A stretch of DNA of 64,000 nt from Candidatus Woesearchaeota archaeon (GCA_020637495.1 JACJVV010000001.1:186001-250000); one strand, 5' to 3'; shown: positions 44,947-53,664, counted from the stretch's first letter. The notes: a model not told the origin generated them from the letters alone. Translations and numbers: made by a program.

Positions 44947-45938
44947 TTTTTCGCGTTCTCTTTATGCTCTATATATAATCTTAAGATTCCTACATTCTGG
45001 ATCCAGGTGTTTATCTGGTCAACTAGTATTCCTATGAACAATATCACCATAATCTGCCTTATTATATCTGATGAAGTTATCATCAAGGCAATAGCAATAG
45101 CAACTATTGTTGTCGCATTCATCATGACACCTGTCTTGAATGCAGAATATACCCTGCTGAGCAATGAACCTTCTGAACGTTTCAACACTCTAGTCGTAAG
45201 AAGTATATCAGTGTCAACTGAATAACCTATAAGCATAAGCAATGCTGCAAGGCCTGCTGTTGAGAATTTAATTCCAAGAAGATTAGCAATTGCCACTGTT
45301 ATTGTTATATCTGAGAATGCTGCTAATATTACTGCAATACTTGGAATGAAAGTCCTGAAAGTTATTGATACGATCAGTGCCATAAGAATAAATGAACATA
45401 ATAATGCGATCATTGCTTGATTAAAGAATGACTGGCCAATATTAGCACCTACACCTTCAAGAGAATAATCTTCAAATGTGACCTGTGACCTTATTGCTTC
45501 TAATAATGAATCTATTGATCCCTGATCATTTAGGTTTATATCTGACTCAATTATTGTCCCTATAGTCCTTCCACCAGATTGAATATTCCTTATATTGATA
45601 TTGAAACCATTAGATTGCAGATATTCCTGCAGTGATTCAATATTTATATCGACATTCTCTATTGTTATTGAAATTCCTCCTTTGAGAGAAATATCTTTTG
45701 CGATGAAATCACCAGTAGTTGCCGTTTGAAAACCTATCTGGAATATCGCTAGTAATAGCATTATCAATGGTAAAAGCAGTAAAAACTTGTAATGATTTAC
45801 ATATGCATTCAAGAAAGGATTCTTTATAGATCTCTGTTTGGGAACATCAGAAACTTCTGTCTGTTCTTTTATACTTGAATCTTGTGAAAAAGATGATTTT
45901 TTCTTGTTCTTAAGTCTCTTCTCTGCGCGTTTAGTCAT
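44943..45938 (-). CDS. secF: Protein-export membrane protein SecF
   Basis: Partner of SecD. The 331-residue protein has a basic, Ser-rich cytoplasmic start (about 45 residues), a helix, the short P1-like domain with DISLKGGISITIENVD, and five C-terminal helices including FSTAGLAALLMLIGYSVDTD. Overlaps secD by four bases and the NAC gene by eight. Confidence 0.93.
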   Translation of the reverse strand: MTKRAEKRLKNKKKSSFSQDSSIKEQTEVSDVPKQRSIKNPFLNAYVNHYKFLLLLPLIMLLLAIFQIGFQTATTGDFIAKDISLKGGISITIENVDINIESLQEYLQSNGFNINIRNIQSGGRTIGTIIESDINLNDQGSIDSLLEAIRSQVTFEDYSLEGVGANIGQSFFNQAMIALLCSFILMALIVSITFRTFIPSIAVILAAFSDITITVAIANLLGIKFSTAGLAALLMLIGYSVDTDILLTTRVLKRSEGSLLSRVYSAFKTGVMMNATTIVAIAIALMITSSDIIRQIMVILFIGILVDQINTWIQNVGILRLYIEHKENAKK

Positions 45939-46272
45939 TTTGTAAAGAAAGTATGGCTTCTGCCAAATCTCCGTTTGCGTTTTCTATTGCTTCCTTAGCC
46001 TTTTCCTCATCAACATTTGCCTGATCCATGACAGTCTTAATATCATCATCATTTATTTCGGGCTTAGTATCAAGCGATTGTTCTACAGGGGTCCCTGTAA
46101 TCTGGTATGATTCTTGTCCCATCATGTTGACTTTTGCAACTTGTGGATTCGTAAAAACAAGAGCACCATCAGCAGTCTTGATTATTACTTCAGTAGCTTC
46201 AATATCTACCTGAGAAACGCCCATGCGCTTCATCATTTGCTTCATCTGCCTTGGATTTACTCCTGGAATCAT
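45931..46272 (-). CDS. nac: Nascent polypeptide-associated complex protein
   Basis: A 113-residue archaeal NAC, which binds nascent chains at the ribosome. It starts PGVNPRQMKQMMKRMGVSQV, has the beta-barrel NAC domain with GALVFTNPQVAKVNMMGQE, and a C-terminal UBA (IKTVMDQANVDEEKAKEAIE). A TATA-rich stretch at about 46284-46300 precedes it. Co-location with Sec genes fits nascent-chain targeting. Confidence 0.94.
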   Translation of the reverse strand: MIPGVNPRQMKQMMKRMGVSQVDIEATEVIIKTADGALVFTNPQVAKVNMMGQESYQITGTPVEQSLDTKPEINDDDIKTVMDQANVDEEKAKEAIENANGDLAEAILSLQND

Positions 46273-46347
46273 TTGAATACCTTAAATATATATATTTTAA
46301 TTGCTATTTCCAAAAATATATTTGATAACTGATATTTTCAAGGATAA

Positions 46348-46536
46348 CTATCCTAGATTCTGAATCCCCAATGCGCCATAACCAAACATGTGAAGAGCTA
46401 TTATTATCAAAATAACAAGTATTATGATAATTATAACGCTAGCTGGTTTGATGTGGAATTTACTTTTAGATTCATCGAAATAACGTGTAATACCTGCGCC
46501 TGACATAGGCATATTGATTCTGTTGTCTTTTGCCAT
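46348..46536 (-). CDS. secG: Sec61-beta / archaeal SecG
   Basis: A 62-residue single-helix subunit of the SecYE-beta channel. It has the conserved MPMSGAGITRYFDES cytoplasmic motif, then HIKPASVIIIIILVILIIIA as the membrane helix. Its likely TATA (tattttataaaa on the minus strand) overlaps the 3' end of the RNase P RNA. Small size is normal for the family. Confidence 0.93.
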   Translation of the reverse strand: MAKDNRINMPMSGAGITRYFDESKSKFHIKPASVIIIIILVILIIIALHMFGYGALGIQNLG

Positions 46537-46568
46537 TTTTGTTATAATTGAATGTTGTTTTATAAAAT

Positions 46569-46871
46569 ATAGGGAGAGTTAAGCCACCTTCTGTAGGATG
46601 CTTGTAGTGCATAAGCACTGATCATCCTTGCTAGCATTTAACTTAGCCTCATTTGAGTTGCACTGACAGGGGCTCGCCGTTTCAACTTTCATTGCTTAAG
46701 TCTGCTGTTCATTGTTGATGTCGCCATCATTTTACAGCTTTCATCCCGTATAGACAATGAAGTTCGTTTCTGGGCGGTTGCCTTCCATTTCTGGAACTTA
46801 TCTTGCAATAAGCAGTCAAACTTAGTGGGTGGACTTTCCTCAGTTTCCCGAAAGCTAACTCATCCCCCTAT
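46569..46871 (-). ncRNA. rnpB: RNase P RNA
   Basis: The minus strand carries the universal 5' signature GAGGAAAGTCCACCC (about 46810-46846 region) and the 3' signature ACAGAAGGTGGCTTA near 46577-46592. The ends pair as helix P1: ATAGGG at 46871-46866 with CCCTAT at 46574-46569, extended by GAGTT/AACTC. The 303-nt size fits archaeal type-A RNase P RNA, which matures tRNA 5' ends. A TATA box lies 25 bp upstream. secG follows after 32 bp. Confidence 0.95.
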
Positions 46872-46890
46872 GGTTACGAAGAAATCAAGA

Positions 46891-46902
46891 CTATTTATAA
46901 AT
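46891..46902 (-). promoter_or_regulatory. TATA box of the RNase P RNA gene
   Basis: On the minus strand this reads atttataaatag, about 25 bp before the predicted RNA 5' end at 46871. Confidence 0.65.
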
Positions 46903-46935
46903 GTTATTGATGTGATAAATCAGACATAATGGAGC

Positions 46936-47208
46936 CTAATTCAATCCGAAAGAATCTGTAAATTCTATTATCATCTTATACTTATTAAGATATTCAAACC
47001 CTTGTGGGGTTATACTATATGTCTTACCTGAAGAAGTATTATTCTCAATTATAAATCCGCTATCCATAAGCTCTTTTAGATATTCGTTCATCATCTTATG
47101 AGAAAGGTTGGACTTATACAATATATGAGTTGGCTTTATAGTGCCGTTCTTATTTGATATCGCCTTGAGTATATCATAAATGATCTCAAGCCTGTTTCTC
47201 TTTCTCAT
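46936..47208 (-). CDS. Winged-helix transcriptional regulator
   Basis: A 90-residue wHTH protein typical of archaea: RKRNRLEIIYDILKAISN, KPTHILYKSNLSHKMMNEYL as the recognition helices, and a wing ending in GKTYSITPQGFEYLNKY. It is coupled to the upstream membrane protein gene by an overlap of four bases. The regulated target may be that gene or rnpB/secG downstream; inference from position. Confidence 0.85.
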   Translation of the reverse strand: MRKRNRLEIIYDILKAISNKNGTIKPTHILYKSNLSHKMMNEYLKELMDSGFIIENNTSSGKTYSITPQGFEYLNKYKMIIEFTDSFGLN

Positions 47209-47855
47209 TTTTTGATAATTGTCACCAGATTGAATAGTATGAGTATATAGGCAACAAGCTCTATAAAGTGATAGATCACATATGACATCGCTGATTTCAT
47301 TGTGAATATATATGTCAAGTCAGCTATGAATAAAAATGTAAAAGCGACCATTATCAATGCAGTATGCAAGTTGGGATTCTTGAAGAAATTCCCTAAGTAA
47401 AATGCAAAGATATATGCAAGCAATACTGAAGATAAGACAAAATAGACATGAGGAAAATTCAATGAGAACATGAAAGGAAGTGCTGAGATTAATATTAACA
47501 ACGAATAAAGTTTAGGAGATTTCGTCTTAAATGTCATATATACCAAAGTAACAAGCCCCAATAAATAGAGGATCAGGTGAATGTAGAGTTGAACGTAATA
47601 CCACATAACAGGATCCCATTTTGTAATCTCGCAGAATGACTCATGAAGATTAAAGCAGTTTCCTGCATTGAATATAGCAAGAATAGCATATGAGAAAGCA
47701 ATGAATAAGAATCCAAAGCCAAGCAGCTTGGAGTTATTTGACTTAGTAAGCTTAAATATCTTGAATGCAAGAAGACTTACTAAAAGAGTAACAACTGCAA
47801 AAATAGCTTCTGTCAAAGCATCGTATCCTATAAACCAATTAGGTACTACAAACAT
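47205..47855 (-). CDS. Seven-helix membrane protein, unknown
   Basis: A 216-residue protein with seven hydrophobic segments and short loops, no clear enzyme motif. The first external part has NWFIGYDALTEAIFAVV. Topology resembles small archaeal sensor-like membrane proteins. It precedes a wHTH gene with ATGA coupling, so the pair may form a membrane-sensor plus DNA-binding unit. A TATA-like cttttaaaaattc is about 25 bp before the ATG. Confidence 0.75.
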   Translation of the reverse strand: MFVVPNWFIGYDALTEAIFAVVTLLVSLLAFKIFKLTKSNNSKLLGFGFLFIAFSYAILAIFNAGNCFNLHESFCEITKWDPVMWYYVQLYIHLILYLLGLVTLVYMTFKTKSPKLYSLLILISALPFMFSLNFPHVYFVLSSVLLAYIFAFYLGNFFKNPNLHTALIMVAFTFLFIADLTYIFTMKSAMSYVIYHFIELVAYILILFNLVTIIKK

Positions 47856-47993
47856 CCATATTAAATACCATCTTGAATTTTTAAAAGTTATGGATTTATT
47901 TTCTAGAATAGATGTGGATAATGTATTAATAAAGGTAATGTGTTCTAATATCTAATCAATATAAATAATCAACTCAACCCAGAGGTGAAAAAA

Positions 47994-48101
47994 ATGCTTT
48001 ATCAAGACAAAGTTGGAAACCTTTACATGCCAGATCAAGTAGAAGAACTATCTACTTGGGAAATTGAAGATCTTGGAATACATGTAGCAGAAGAATGGTA
48101 A
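47994..48101 (+). CDS. Very small acidic protein, 35 residues
   Basis: ATG 47994 is five bases after a strong GAGGTGA ribosome-binding site, and a TATA-like aatataaat lies about 35 bp upstream. The product starts MLYQDKVGNLYMPDQV and ends in AEEW; it is acidic, soluble and short, without a known motif. The strong translation signals are the main reason to call it. Confidence 0.6.
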   Translation: MLYQDKVGNLYMPDQVEELSTWEIEDLGIHVAEEW

Positions 48102-48126
48102 AAGAGATATGAAAACTAAGAATCAA

Positions 48127-48516
48127 TCAACTCTTTACCAACTCATCAAAAGTGAAGCCTTTAAGCTGGGCATCATCTAAACCTATAGAGAATCCCCCTT
48201 TAGTCTCTTTTAGGTCTTCCAGGGAGAAAAAAAACCACCCTTTTCCCTGGAATTTTATTCCTACCCAAGCCTCAGAACCAAACTGGAATGCGAAGGTCTT
48301 TAGATCTTCAATTTCTTGTTTTGGAAAATATTTCCTCTTTTCTTTTGTAGCTTTAACCTCAATCGCTACTTTTCTCATAGAATTTCCCGCAATAATATCT
48401 GGACAAGGATATCTTGAACTTCCGCTTCCTGCTGCCCGGAAAGCAGCCCAATTGGCATCCTGAAGCATGTGTATCAAATCACGCTCAGCTGTAGTACCTT
48501 TCTGCTTAGTGTTCAT
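48127..48516 (-). CDS. hjc: Holliday junction resolvase Hjc
   Basis: Cuts four-way DNA junctions. The 129-residue nuclease has the archaeal Hjc pattern: KGTTAERDLIHMLQDANWAAF, RAAGSGSSRYPCPDIIAG (catalytic Asp) and VAIEVKATKEKR (the E-V-K core), then KYFPKQEIEDLKTFA. Length and motif order are standard. Confidence 0.94.
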   Translation of the reverse strand: MNTKQKGTTAERDLIHMLQDANWAAFRAAGSGSSRYPCPDIIAGNSMRKVAIEVKATKEKRKYFPKQEIEDLKTFAFQFGSEAWVGIKFQGKGWFFFSLEDLKETKGGFSIGLDDAQLKGFTFDELVKS

Positions 48517-48599
48517 CCAATAAATTTAGAGAAATAGGTTTATTAATGTTTTCTGCATAGATGTCCTATGGTAGAAGTAAATCATATTATTGAGGAAAA

Positions 48600-48608
48600 A
48601 TTTAAAAA
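48600..48608 (+). promoter_or_regulatory. TATA box of the histone gene
   Basis: atttaaaaa is centred about 27 bp before ATG 48631, implying a leaderless start there and not at 48568. Confidence 0.55.
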
Positions 48609-48630
48609 TGACAGCATTGTATTTTGTTGC

Positions 48631-48852
48631 ATGTCTATCTCAAAATCTTCAAGGCTATTGCCTTTAGCAACAATGGAGAACCTGATGCTTGAAGCAGGAG
48701 CAGAAAGAGTAAGTGAAGATGCAAAAAAAGAATTAAAATCAATACTTGAAGGATATGCTACAGATATCGCTGAAAAATCAATAAAATATGCGAAACATGC
48801 AGGCAGGAAGACCATAAAAAGTGAAGACATCAAGCTTGCGCTAAAGAATTAA
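48631..48852 (+). CDS. Archaeal histone
   Basis: A 73-residue histone-fold protein that wraps DNA as dimers and higher oligomers. It has LPLATMENLMLEAGAERVSE for the first two helices, AKKELKSILEGYATDIAEKS for the long central helix, and AGRKTIKSEDIKLALKN at the end (the R-x-T loop and final helix). The frame is open from 48568, but the TATA position and usual size favour ATG 48631. Its end overlaps the convergent HAD gene by 23 bases. Confidence 0.93.
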   Translation: MSISKSSRLLPLATMENLMLEAGAERVSEDAKKELKSILEGYATDIAEKSIKYAKHAGRKTIKSEDIKLALKN

Positions 48853-49423
48853 GATCTTTTTCTAATTGTTCGTTTGAAATAAAAAGTATCGCCTTAAAAC
48901 CCAATCTTGATGCTGCTAGAATATTCTTCTCTTTATCGTCGACGAATATGCTTTCTTCGGCTAAGATATCAGCATCATGCAGCATCAATTCAAAGAAAGA
49001 AGAATTAGGTTTTGTCATCTTATATTCACATGAGAAATATATGCCTTTGAAATTATCCAATAAAGAAGAGAAATCATTCTTCAATATCTCTACGTTCTTT
49101 GGATTGTTATTTGATAGTATATAAAGGTTAAATATCTTAAATTTATTCAATTTTGACACAAGGTTTGAGTTCCATTTTATTGCTGACTTAAAAGCAAGAT
49201 CAATCTTTTCAGATGAATCTTCTACACCCATGTTGACTATCGCAGTACAAAAATCTAAATAAGAAAGTTTGCCGCTATCCATCTGGCAAACAAGACCATC
49301 GACCCTATCCACATCAAGCACATGTTCAGATATCTTCTGCAATTCAGCCACTAAAGAAGGCGTATAACGACCTATAGTAAGCACACCTCCCCAATCAAAT
49401 ATCAGATTCTTTATCGTCATCAT
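48830..49423 (-). CDS. HAD-superfamily hydrolase
   Basis: A 197-residue HAD with IFDWGGVLTIG (motif I, D-x-G-G-V form), YILSNNNPKNV (motif II) and KPNSSFFELML then SIFVDDKEKNILAASRLGF (motifs III and IV). This is the arrangement of small HAD-IA phosphatases. Substrate unknown. Eight bases separate it from rnz, so they may share a transcript. Confidence 0.85.
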   Translation of the reverse strand: MMTIKNLIFDWGGVLTIGRYTPSLVAELQKISEHVLDVDRVDGLVCQMDSGKLSYLDFCTAIVNMGVEDSSEKIDLAFKSAIKWNSNLVSKLNKFKIFNLYILSNNNPKNVEILKNDFSSLLDNFKGIYFSCEYKMTKPNSSFFELMLHDADILAEESIFVDDKEKNILAASRLGFKAILFISNEQLEKDLNSLAQA

Positions 49424-49430
49424 TCCTTTA

Positions 49431-50348
49431 CTAAACCTTGATTTTCATAAAATCAAAACCAGCATAACTCTCTGGGAATATATCACGTGCCTCTTCCTCT
49501 AATTCTGAGACGTCGCTATATCTTTGACTAAAATGAGTCATCACAAGTTTTTTAGCATTTGCTTCATGTGCTATCTGGGCAGCCTGCTTAACACTCATAT
49601 GCTTATACTGATCAGCCTTGTCTACGTGCTTATCTAAGTAAGTGGCTTCGCTTATTACAACATCGGCATCTTGTGCAAGAATTATAGTATTCTTCACATA
49701 AGCTGTATCCATGATAAAAGCGATAACTTTTCCCGGTACAAGATAAGTCAACTCATCTGATGAATAACTCTTCCCTTTAAACTCAATTGATCTACCATCC
49801 TGTAATTTACCAAGCAATGGTCCTTCTGGAATCCCTAATTTAGATGTTTTTGATGTCGAGATTCTACGTTTATCCTTCTCTACAAACCTATACCCTAAAG
49901 TAGGTATGCCATGGTCCAATGATATCGCTTGAAGATAATAATTTGGTGATTCATAGAACGTCTCAAGCTTGTCCTTGTCTTTTGGGATTATCTCTGTTAT
50001 TTTCAGATTTAATCTTGAGATGTTACCGAAATATGTTGAATTCATCAGCATCTCAAACCGCTTTTTAGTCTCTTTAGGGCCAAATATCTCAATAGTAGTT
50101 CCTTCCGTATTATTGCTTATCGTCTGTATCAAACCTAGCATTCCTGCAACATGATCGCCATGCCAATGGCTTATCAATATCTTCTTGACCTTGTTCCTAT
50201 TGATATTGGCAATATTCATCTGACGTTGTGTACCCTCGCCACAATCAACCAATATACCCTCACCATTAAAATCTAGAAAAAAGCTTGTAACATTCCTTTC
50301 CTTTGTAGGAACCATGCAAGATGTCCCCAATAATGTCAATTGGATCAT
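49431..50348 (-). CDS. rnz: Ribonuclease Z (tRNA 3' processing)
   Basis: Removes 3' trailers from precursor tRNAs. The 305-residue metallo-beta-lactamase fold has LLGTSCMVPTKERN at the start, zinc motif SHWHGDHVAG, AISLDHGIPTLGYRF, and MTHFSQRYSD near the end, all diagnostic for RNase Z. Divergent from endA, which removes introns from the same RNAs. Confidence 0.96.
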   Translation of the reverse strand: MIQLTLLGTSCMVPTKERNVTSFFLDFNGEGILVDCGEGTQRQMNIANINRNKVKKILISHWHGDHVAGMLGLIQTISNNTEGTTIEIFGPKETKKRFEMLMNSTYFGNISRLNLKITEIIPKDKDKLETFYESPNYYLQAISLDHGIPTLGYRFVEKDKRRISTSKTSKLGIPEGPLLGKLQDGRSIEFKGKSYSSDELTYLVPGKVIAFIMDTAYVKNTIILAQDADVVISEATYLDKHVDKADQYKHMSVKQAAQIAHEANAKKLVMTHFSQRYSDVSELEEEARDIFPESYAGFDFMKIKV

Positions 50349-50368
50349 GTCATCCCTGAACCAGACAG

Positions 50369-50391
50369 CATTTAAAAACTTTTATAAATCC
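50369..50391. promoter_or_regulatory. Divergent rnz/endA promoters
   Basis: gcatttaaaaact (50369-50381; TATA for the minus-strand rnz) and cttttataaatcc (50379-50391; TATA for endA) overlap by two to three bases. Each lies about 25 bp from its start codon, so both genes look leaderless and mutually linked. Confidence 0.6.
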
Positions 50392-50410
50392 TCAAAGGAC
50401 TTTAAAATCC

Positions 50411-51076
50411 ATGCCAAGAAAGAAGATAGCTTCGGAAACAAAGGAGAGAAAAGCAAAGAAAACTGAGTCTAAGCCTTCAAATAAAGAGGATAAGAAAAAG
50501 TCTGCCAAAAATCAAAAAGAGATTGAGAGTGAAACGGTTTCTAAGAGAAAGACTGAGAAGATTGAAGCTTTCTTCCTTAATGACAGCATCGTAACAGAAT
50601 GTTCCAATGAAGCAAGATTGCTATATGAAAAATCAAGATTCGGAACTTTGCTTGAAGATGGTAGAGTCCAATTAACATTGATTGAAGGCTACCATCTATT
50701 GGATAAGGATAAGATCGATCTCAGACAAGGCAAGAGATTATTAGGCAAAGAAGAATTTAGGAAAAAATGCATCAGGCTTGAGAAAAATTTCTGGACAAGA
50801 TACATAGTTTATGCTGATTTCAGGAATCGAGGATATATAATCAAAACTGCATTAAAATTCGGCGCAGATTTCAGAGTATATGACAAAGGTGTAAAACCGG
50901 GAGAAGATCATGCACGATGGATAGTATATCCTGTCAAAGAGACGGACTCCTTGACATGGTATGAATTTGCAGCCAAGAATAGAGTTGCACATTCAACCAA
51001 GAAAAGGCTATTAGTAGGAGTAGTTGATGAAGAGAATTCTGTAACGTACTATGAAATAAAATGGACTCGCCCATAA
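50411..51076 (+). CDS. endA: tRNA-splicing endonuclease
   Basis: Cuts introns from archaeal tRNAs. The 221-residue protein has a lysine-rich N-terminal tail of about 45 residues, then the N-terminal domain and the catalytic domain. The triad is visible: Tyr in FRVYDKG, His in KPGEDHARW, Lys in HSTKKRLLVG. Core size fits the homotetrameric (alpha-4) type. Its end overlaps the next gene by 16 bases. Confidence 0.95.
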   Translation: MPRKKIASETKERKAKKTESKPSNKEDKKKSAKNQKEIESETVSKRKTEKIEAFFLNDSIVTECSNEARLLYEKSRFGTLLEDGRVQLTLIEGYHLLDKDKIDLRQGKRLLGKEEFRKKCIRLEKNFWTRYIVYADFRNRGYIIKTALKFGADFRVYDKGVKPGEDHARWIVYPVKETDSLTWYEFAAKNRVAHSTKKRLLVGVVDEENSVTYYEIKWTRP

Positions 51077-51561
51077 AACAGATTAATGAGTTCAAGGATG
51101 ACTTGAGATCTGTAATAGGGGTCTTCCTAAAACTTGTTGATATGTATGAGCATGATAATGACAATATCAGCAAAGCATTGCCTGCATTCAGGAAATATCT
51201 TGAGGATTTCAATTTAAGATACCAAGGCATAGAGATAATTGTAGAGTATGATGATTTCACAAAAGATGACCTGAAAATACTCCTTAATAACTATGAGAGC
51301 AAGGATGAGATAATCACGAAATTCAAAGTGAATTTCCCCATTGTAGCAAAAAATAACCTTAAATATGGCAAACTCCAGTTTTTTGTCGATTATACGCACT
51401 TAAAAGACGGCATAAATTACAATATAGACCTGCTTGCAGGACTTGCAATGGAGAAAGGGGTTAGCAAAGAAAAGCTAAAGATGCCTGTTGAGCTTGAACT
51501 TATATCCTTAGAGATAGGTGAGAACTTTAGCAATGCTGATCAAGGAATGGCAAACAAATAG
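51061..51561 (+). CDS. Conserved-looking protein of unknown function
   Basis: A 166-residue soluble alpha/beta protein. The N-terminal 45 residues are helical (INEFKDDLRSVIGVFLKLVD), then alternating strands such as IEIIVEYDDFT and LKYGKLQFFVDYTHL. No motif I can name. It overlaps the end of endA, so co-translation with endA is likely. Confidence 0.65.
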   Translation: MDSPIKQINEFKDDLRSVIGVFLKLVDMYEHDNDNISKALPAFRKYLEDFNLRYQGIEIIVEYDDFTKDDLKILLNNYESKDEIITKFKVNFPIVAKNNLKYGKLQFFVDYTHLKDGINYNIDLLAGLAMEKGVSKEKLKMPVELELISLEIGENFSNADQGMANK

Positions 51562-51623
51562 ATTGACCTGATACAGACAGCAGAGGAATAAAAAATATAA
51601 ACAATATAGTTCTAATATATTTA

Positions 51624-52619
51624 ATGTCAGAACAAAAGATAGTGAGTTTTCTCAAAGAGAACGGTCCAAGTACTCCTGCCAAATTGGCTAAACATCTTGG
51701 TATAAGCCAATTGTTTGCATCAGCCATGCTTGGAGAAGTCGCCTCTAAAGGAGCTGTAAAGATAAGCTCGCTGAAGATAGGGGGTGGTTCTCCCTTATAT
51801 TATCTCAAAGAAGATGCAGAGAAACTTCAGATATTCGCAAATAATCTTAATTCAAAAGATAAGCAGGCATTTGAATTATTGAGGAATGAGAAAGTACTCA
51901 GGGATATAAAGCAAACACCTATAGTGAGGATCTCTCTGAGAACAATAAAAGATTTTGCAATACCTTTAACTATAATAAGAGATAAGCAAAAAGAGACATT
52001 CTGGAAATGGTATATGTTGGATGATAAAGATGCTGAGGGTGTCATAAGAGAAATATTCGAAAAAGAAGAAGGAAGACTCCAATCTGCTGATGTTGAAAAA
52101 ACAGACCAAGCTAAAGCTGCAACACCTACCTTAGACAAGAAAAAAGAGACCCTAACAAGCATAGACAGCCATATAGTTGAGCCTATTGAAAAACAGAAGA
52201 AAAAGATCGAAGATAAACCAGTGCCTAAAAAGGTCAACGAACCAAAATTGACAGATTTCAACACTTACAATGCAGAAGAGATGATCACTGAATTCCAAAG
52301 AACATGCCAGACATCGTTCGGTAAGAAGATTATTGCCTACTATAGTGAAAAAGGAATAAAAATCTTGAAATTTGAACAAATAAAGAAGAATAAAGAATTC
52401 AGCTTTATACTGAATGTTCCATCTTCGGTAGGAAACTCAAAGTTCTATTGCAAAGCTGTGGACAAGAAAAAAATAAATGAGACTGATCTTGCACTAGTGG
52501 TAGTCGAAGGCCAACATAGGCAATTACCTCCATTATTCTTAACAACTGGTGAGATGAGCAAGAAAGCAATTGAACAAAGAGAAGCATTATTCAAAGATCT
52601 GAACATAATAAAATTATAG
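51624..52619 (+). CDS. wHTH protein with C-terminal Mrr-like nuclease-type domain
   Basis: A 331-residue protein. Residues 1-70 form a winged helix (GPSTPAKLAKHLGISQLFAS). Residues 130-205 are charged and flexible. The last 110 residues resemble the end of Mrr/restriction-endonuclease-like folds: FYCKAVDKKKINETDLALVV, then PPLFLTTGEMSKKA. The Lys of FYCKA fits the PD-(D/E)xK position but the Glu is replaced (Y-C-K), so catalytic activity is uncertain. A leaderless start fits TATA aatataaac at 51594. It precedes FEN1 by 19 bp. Confidence 0.6.
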   Translation: MSEQKIVSFLKENGPSTPAKLAKHLGISQLFASAMLGEVASKGAVKISSLKIGGGSPLYYLKEDAEKLQIFANNLNSKDKQAFELLRNEKVLRDIKQTPIVRISLRTIKDFAIPLTIIRDKQKETFWKWYMLDDKDAEGVIREIFEKEEGRLQSADVEKTDQAKAATPTLDKKKETLTSIDSHIVEPIEKQKKKIEDKPVPKKVNEPKLTDFNTYNAEEMITEFQRTCQTSFGKKIIAYYSEKGIKILKFEQIKKNKEFSFILNVPSSVGNSKFYCKAVDKKKINETDLALVVVEGQHRQLPPLFLTTGEMSKKAIEQREALFKDLNIIKL

Positions 52620-52638
52620 TGGATTAGAATACATCAAA

Positions 52639-53664
52639 ATGGGAATAGCTCTGAAAGAATTAATTTCTGGAAAGGAAGTTGACATCAAGATGTTAACAGG
52701 AAAAATAATATGCATAGATGCACCGATGATACTTTATCAATTCCTTACTACAATCAGACAAGCTGATGGGAGCTATTTCACTGACCAGAATGGAAATGTA
52801 ACGTCACATCTAATAGGAATAAACTCGAGGATAGGAAAGCTATTGCAGTATGGATTGAGGTTAGTTTTTGTCTTTGATGGGAAACCTCCTGAGCTAAAAG
52901 CACAGGAGATAGAGAGGAGAAAGGAAGGTAAGAAAGAGGCTGAAACAAAATACAAGATAGCTATGGAAAGAAAAGATTTCAGTGAGATGAGGAAATATGC
53001 TTCAAGAAATGTTAAAGTAACTAAGGATATAATAGAAGAAACAAAAGAGCTGGTAGATGCATTCGGCATACCTATAATCGAAGCACCGAGTGAAGCAGAA
53101 GCACAAGCAAGCCATATGGTGAAGAAAGGAGATGCATATGCTGTTGCTACGCAAGATGCAGATACTTTGATGTTCGGTTGTCCAAGAGTGCTAAAAAACC
53201 TTTCATTAGTAGGGAAGCACAAGAAGAACAATAAACTAGATTACCAAACATATAAGCCTGAACTAATAGAATTATCAGAGGTACTAAATGAGCTTGGTGT
53301 AGATCATGAACAATTTGTACTCCTATCAATTCTTATCGGAACAGATTTCAACCCAGGTGGAATCAAAGGGATAGGTCCTAAAAATGCACTTAAGCTAGTA
53401 AAAGAATATCGAAATAAGGAAAGATTAATTGAATCATTAAAAGATAAGATTGAATTCGATTTTGAAGAAGTATACAGGACGGTCAAGAATGTACCAGTAA
53501 CAGATGATTATCAATTAGAATGGAAAAAAGTCGATCAAAAAAGAATCAACGGGCTTCTTGTAGAAAAGCATAATTTCTCTGAAGAAAGAGTAAAAAAGAT
53601 ACTTGATCAATTAACCGAACAGACTGAAGCAAAGAAACAGACAAGTTTGGGGGCATTCATATGA
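52639..53664 (+). CDS. fen: Flap endonuclease 1
   Basis: Removes 5' flaps during Okazaki-fragment maturation and repair. The 341-residue protein has FDGKPPELKAQEIERR, EAPSEAEAQASHMVKKGD, TQDADTLMFG and IGTDFNPGGIKGIGPKNA (helix-hairpin-helix), covering all metal-binding acids. The C-terminal KQTSLGAFI is a PIP box for PCNA binding. Overlaps the next gene by four bases. Confidence 0.97.
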   Translation: MGIALKELISGKEVDIKMLTGKIICIDAPMILYQFLTTIRQADGSYFTDQNGNVTSHLIGINSRIGKLLQYGLRLVFVFDGKPPELKAQEIERRKEGKKEAETKYKIAMERKDFSEMRKYASRNVKVTKDIIEETKELVDAFGIPIIEAPSEAEAQASHMVKKGDAYAVATQDADTLMFGCPRVLKNLSLVGKHKKNNKLDYQTYKPELIELSEVLNELGVDHEQFVLLSILIGTDFNPGGIKGIGPKNALKLVKEYRNKERLIESLKDKIEFDFEEVYRTVKNVPVTDDYQLEWKKVDQKRINGLLVEKHNFSEERVKKILDQLTEQTEAKKQTSLGAFI

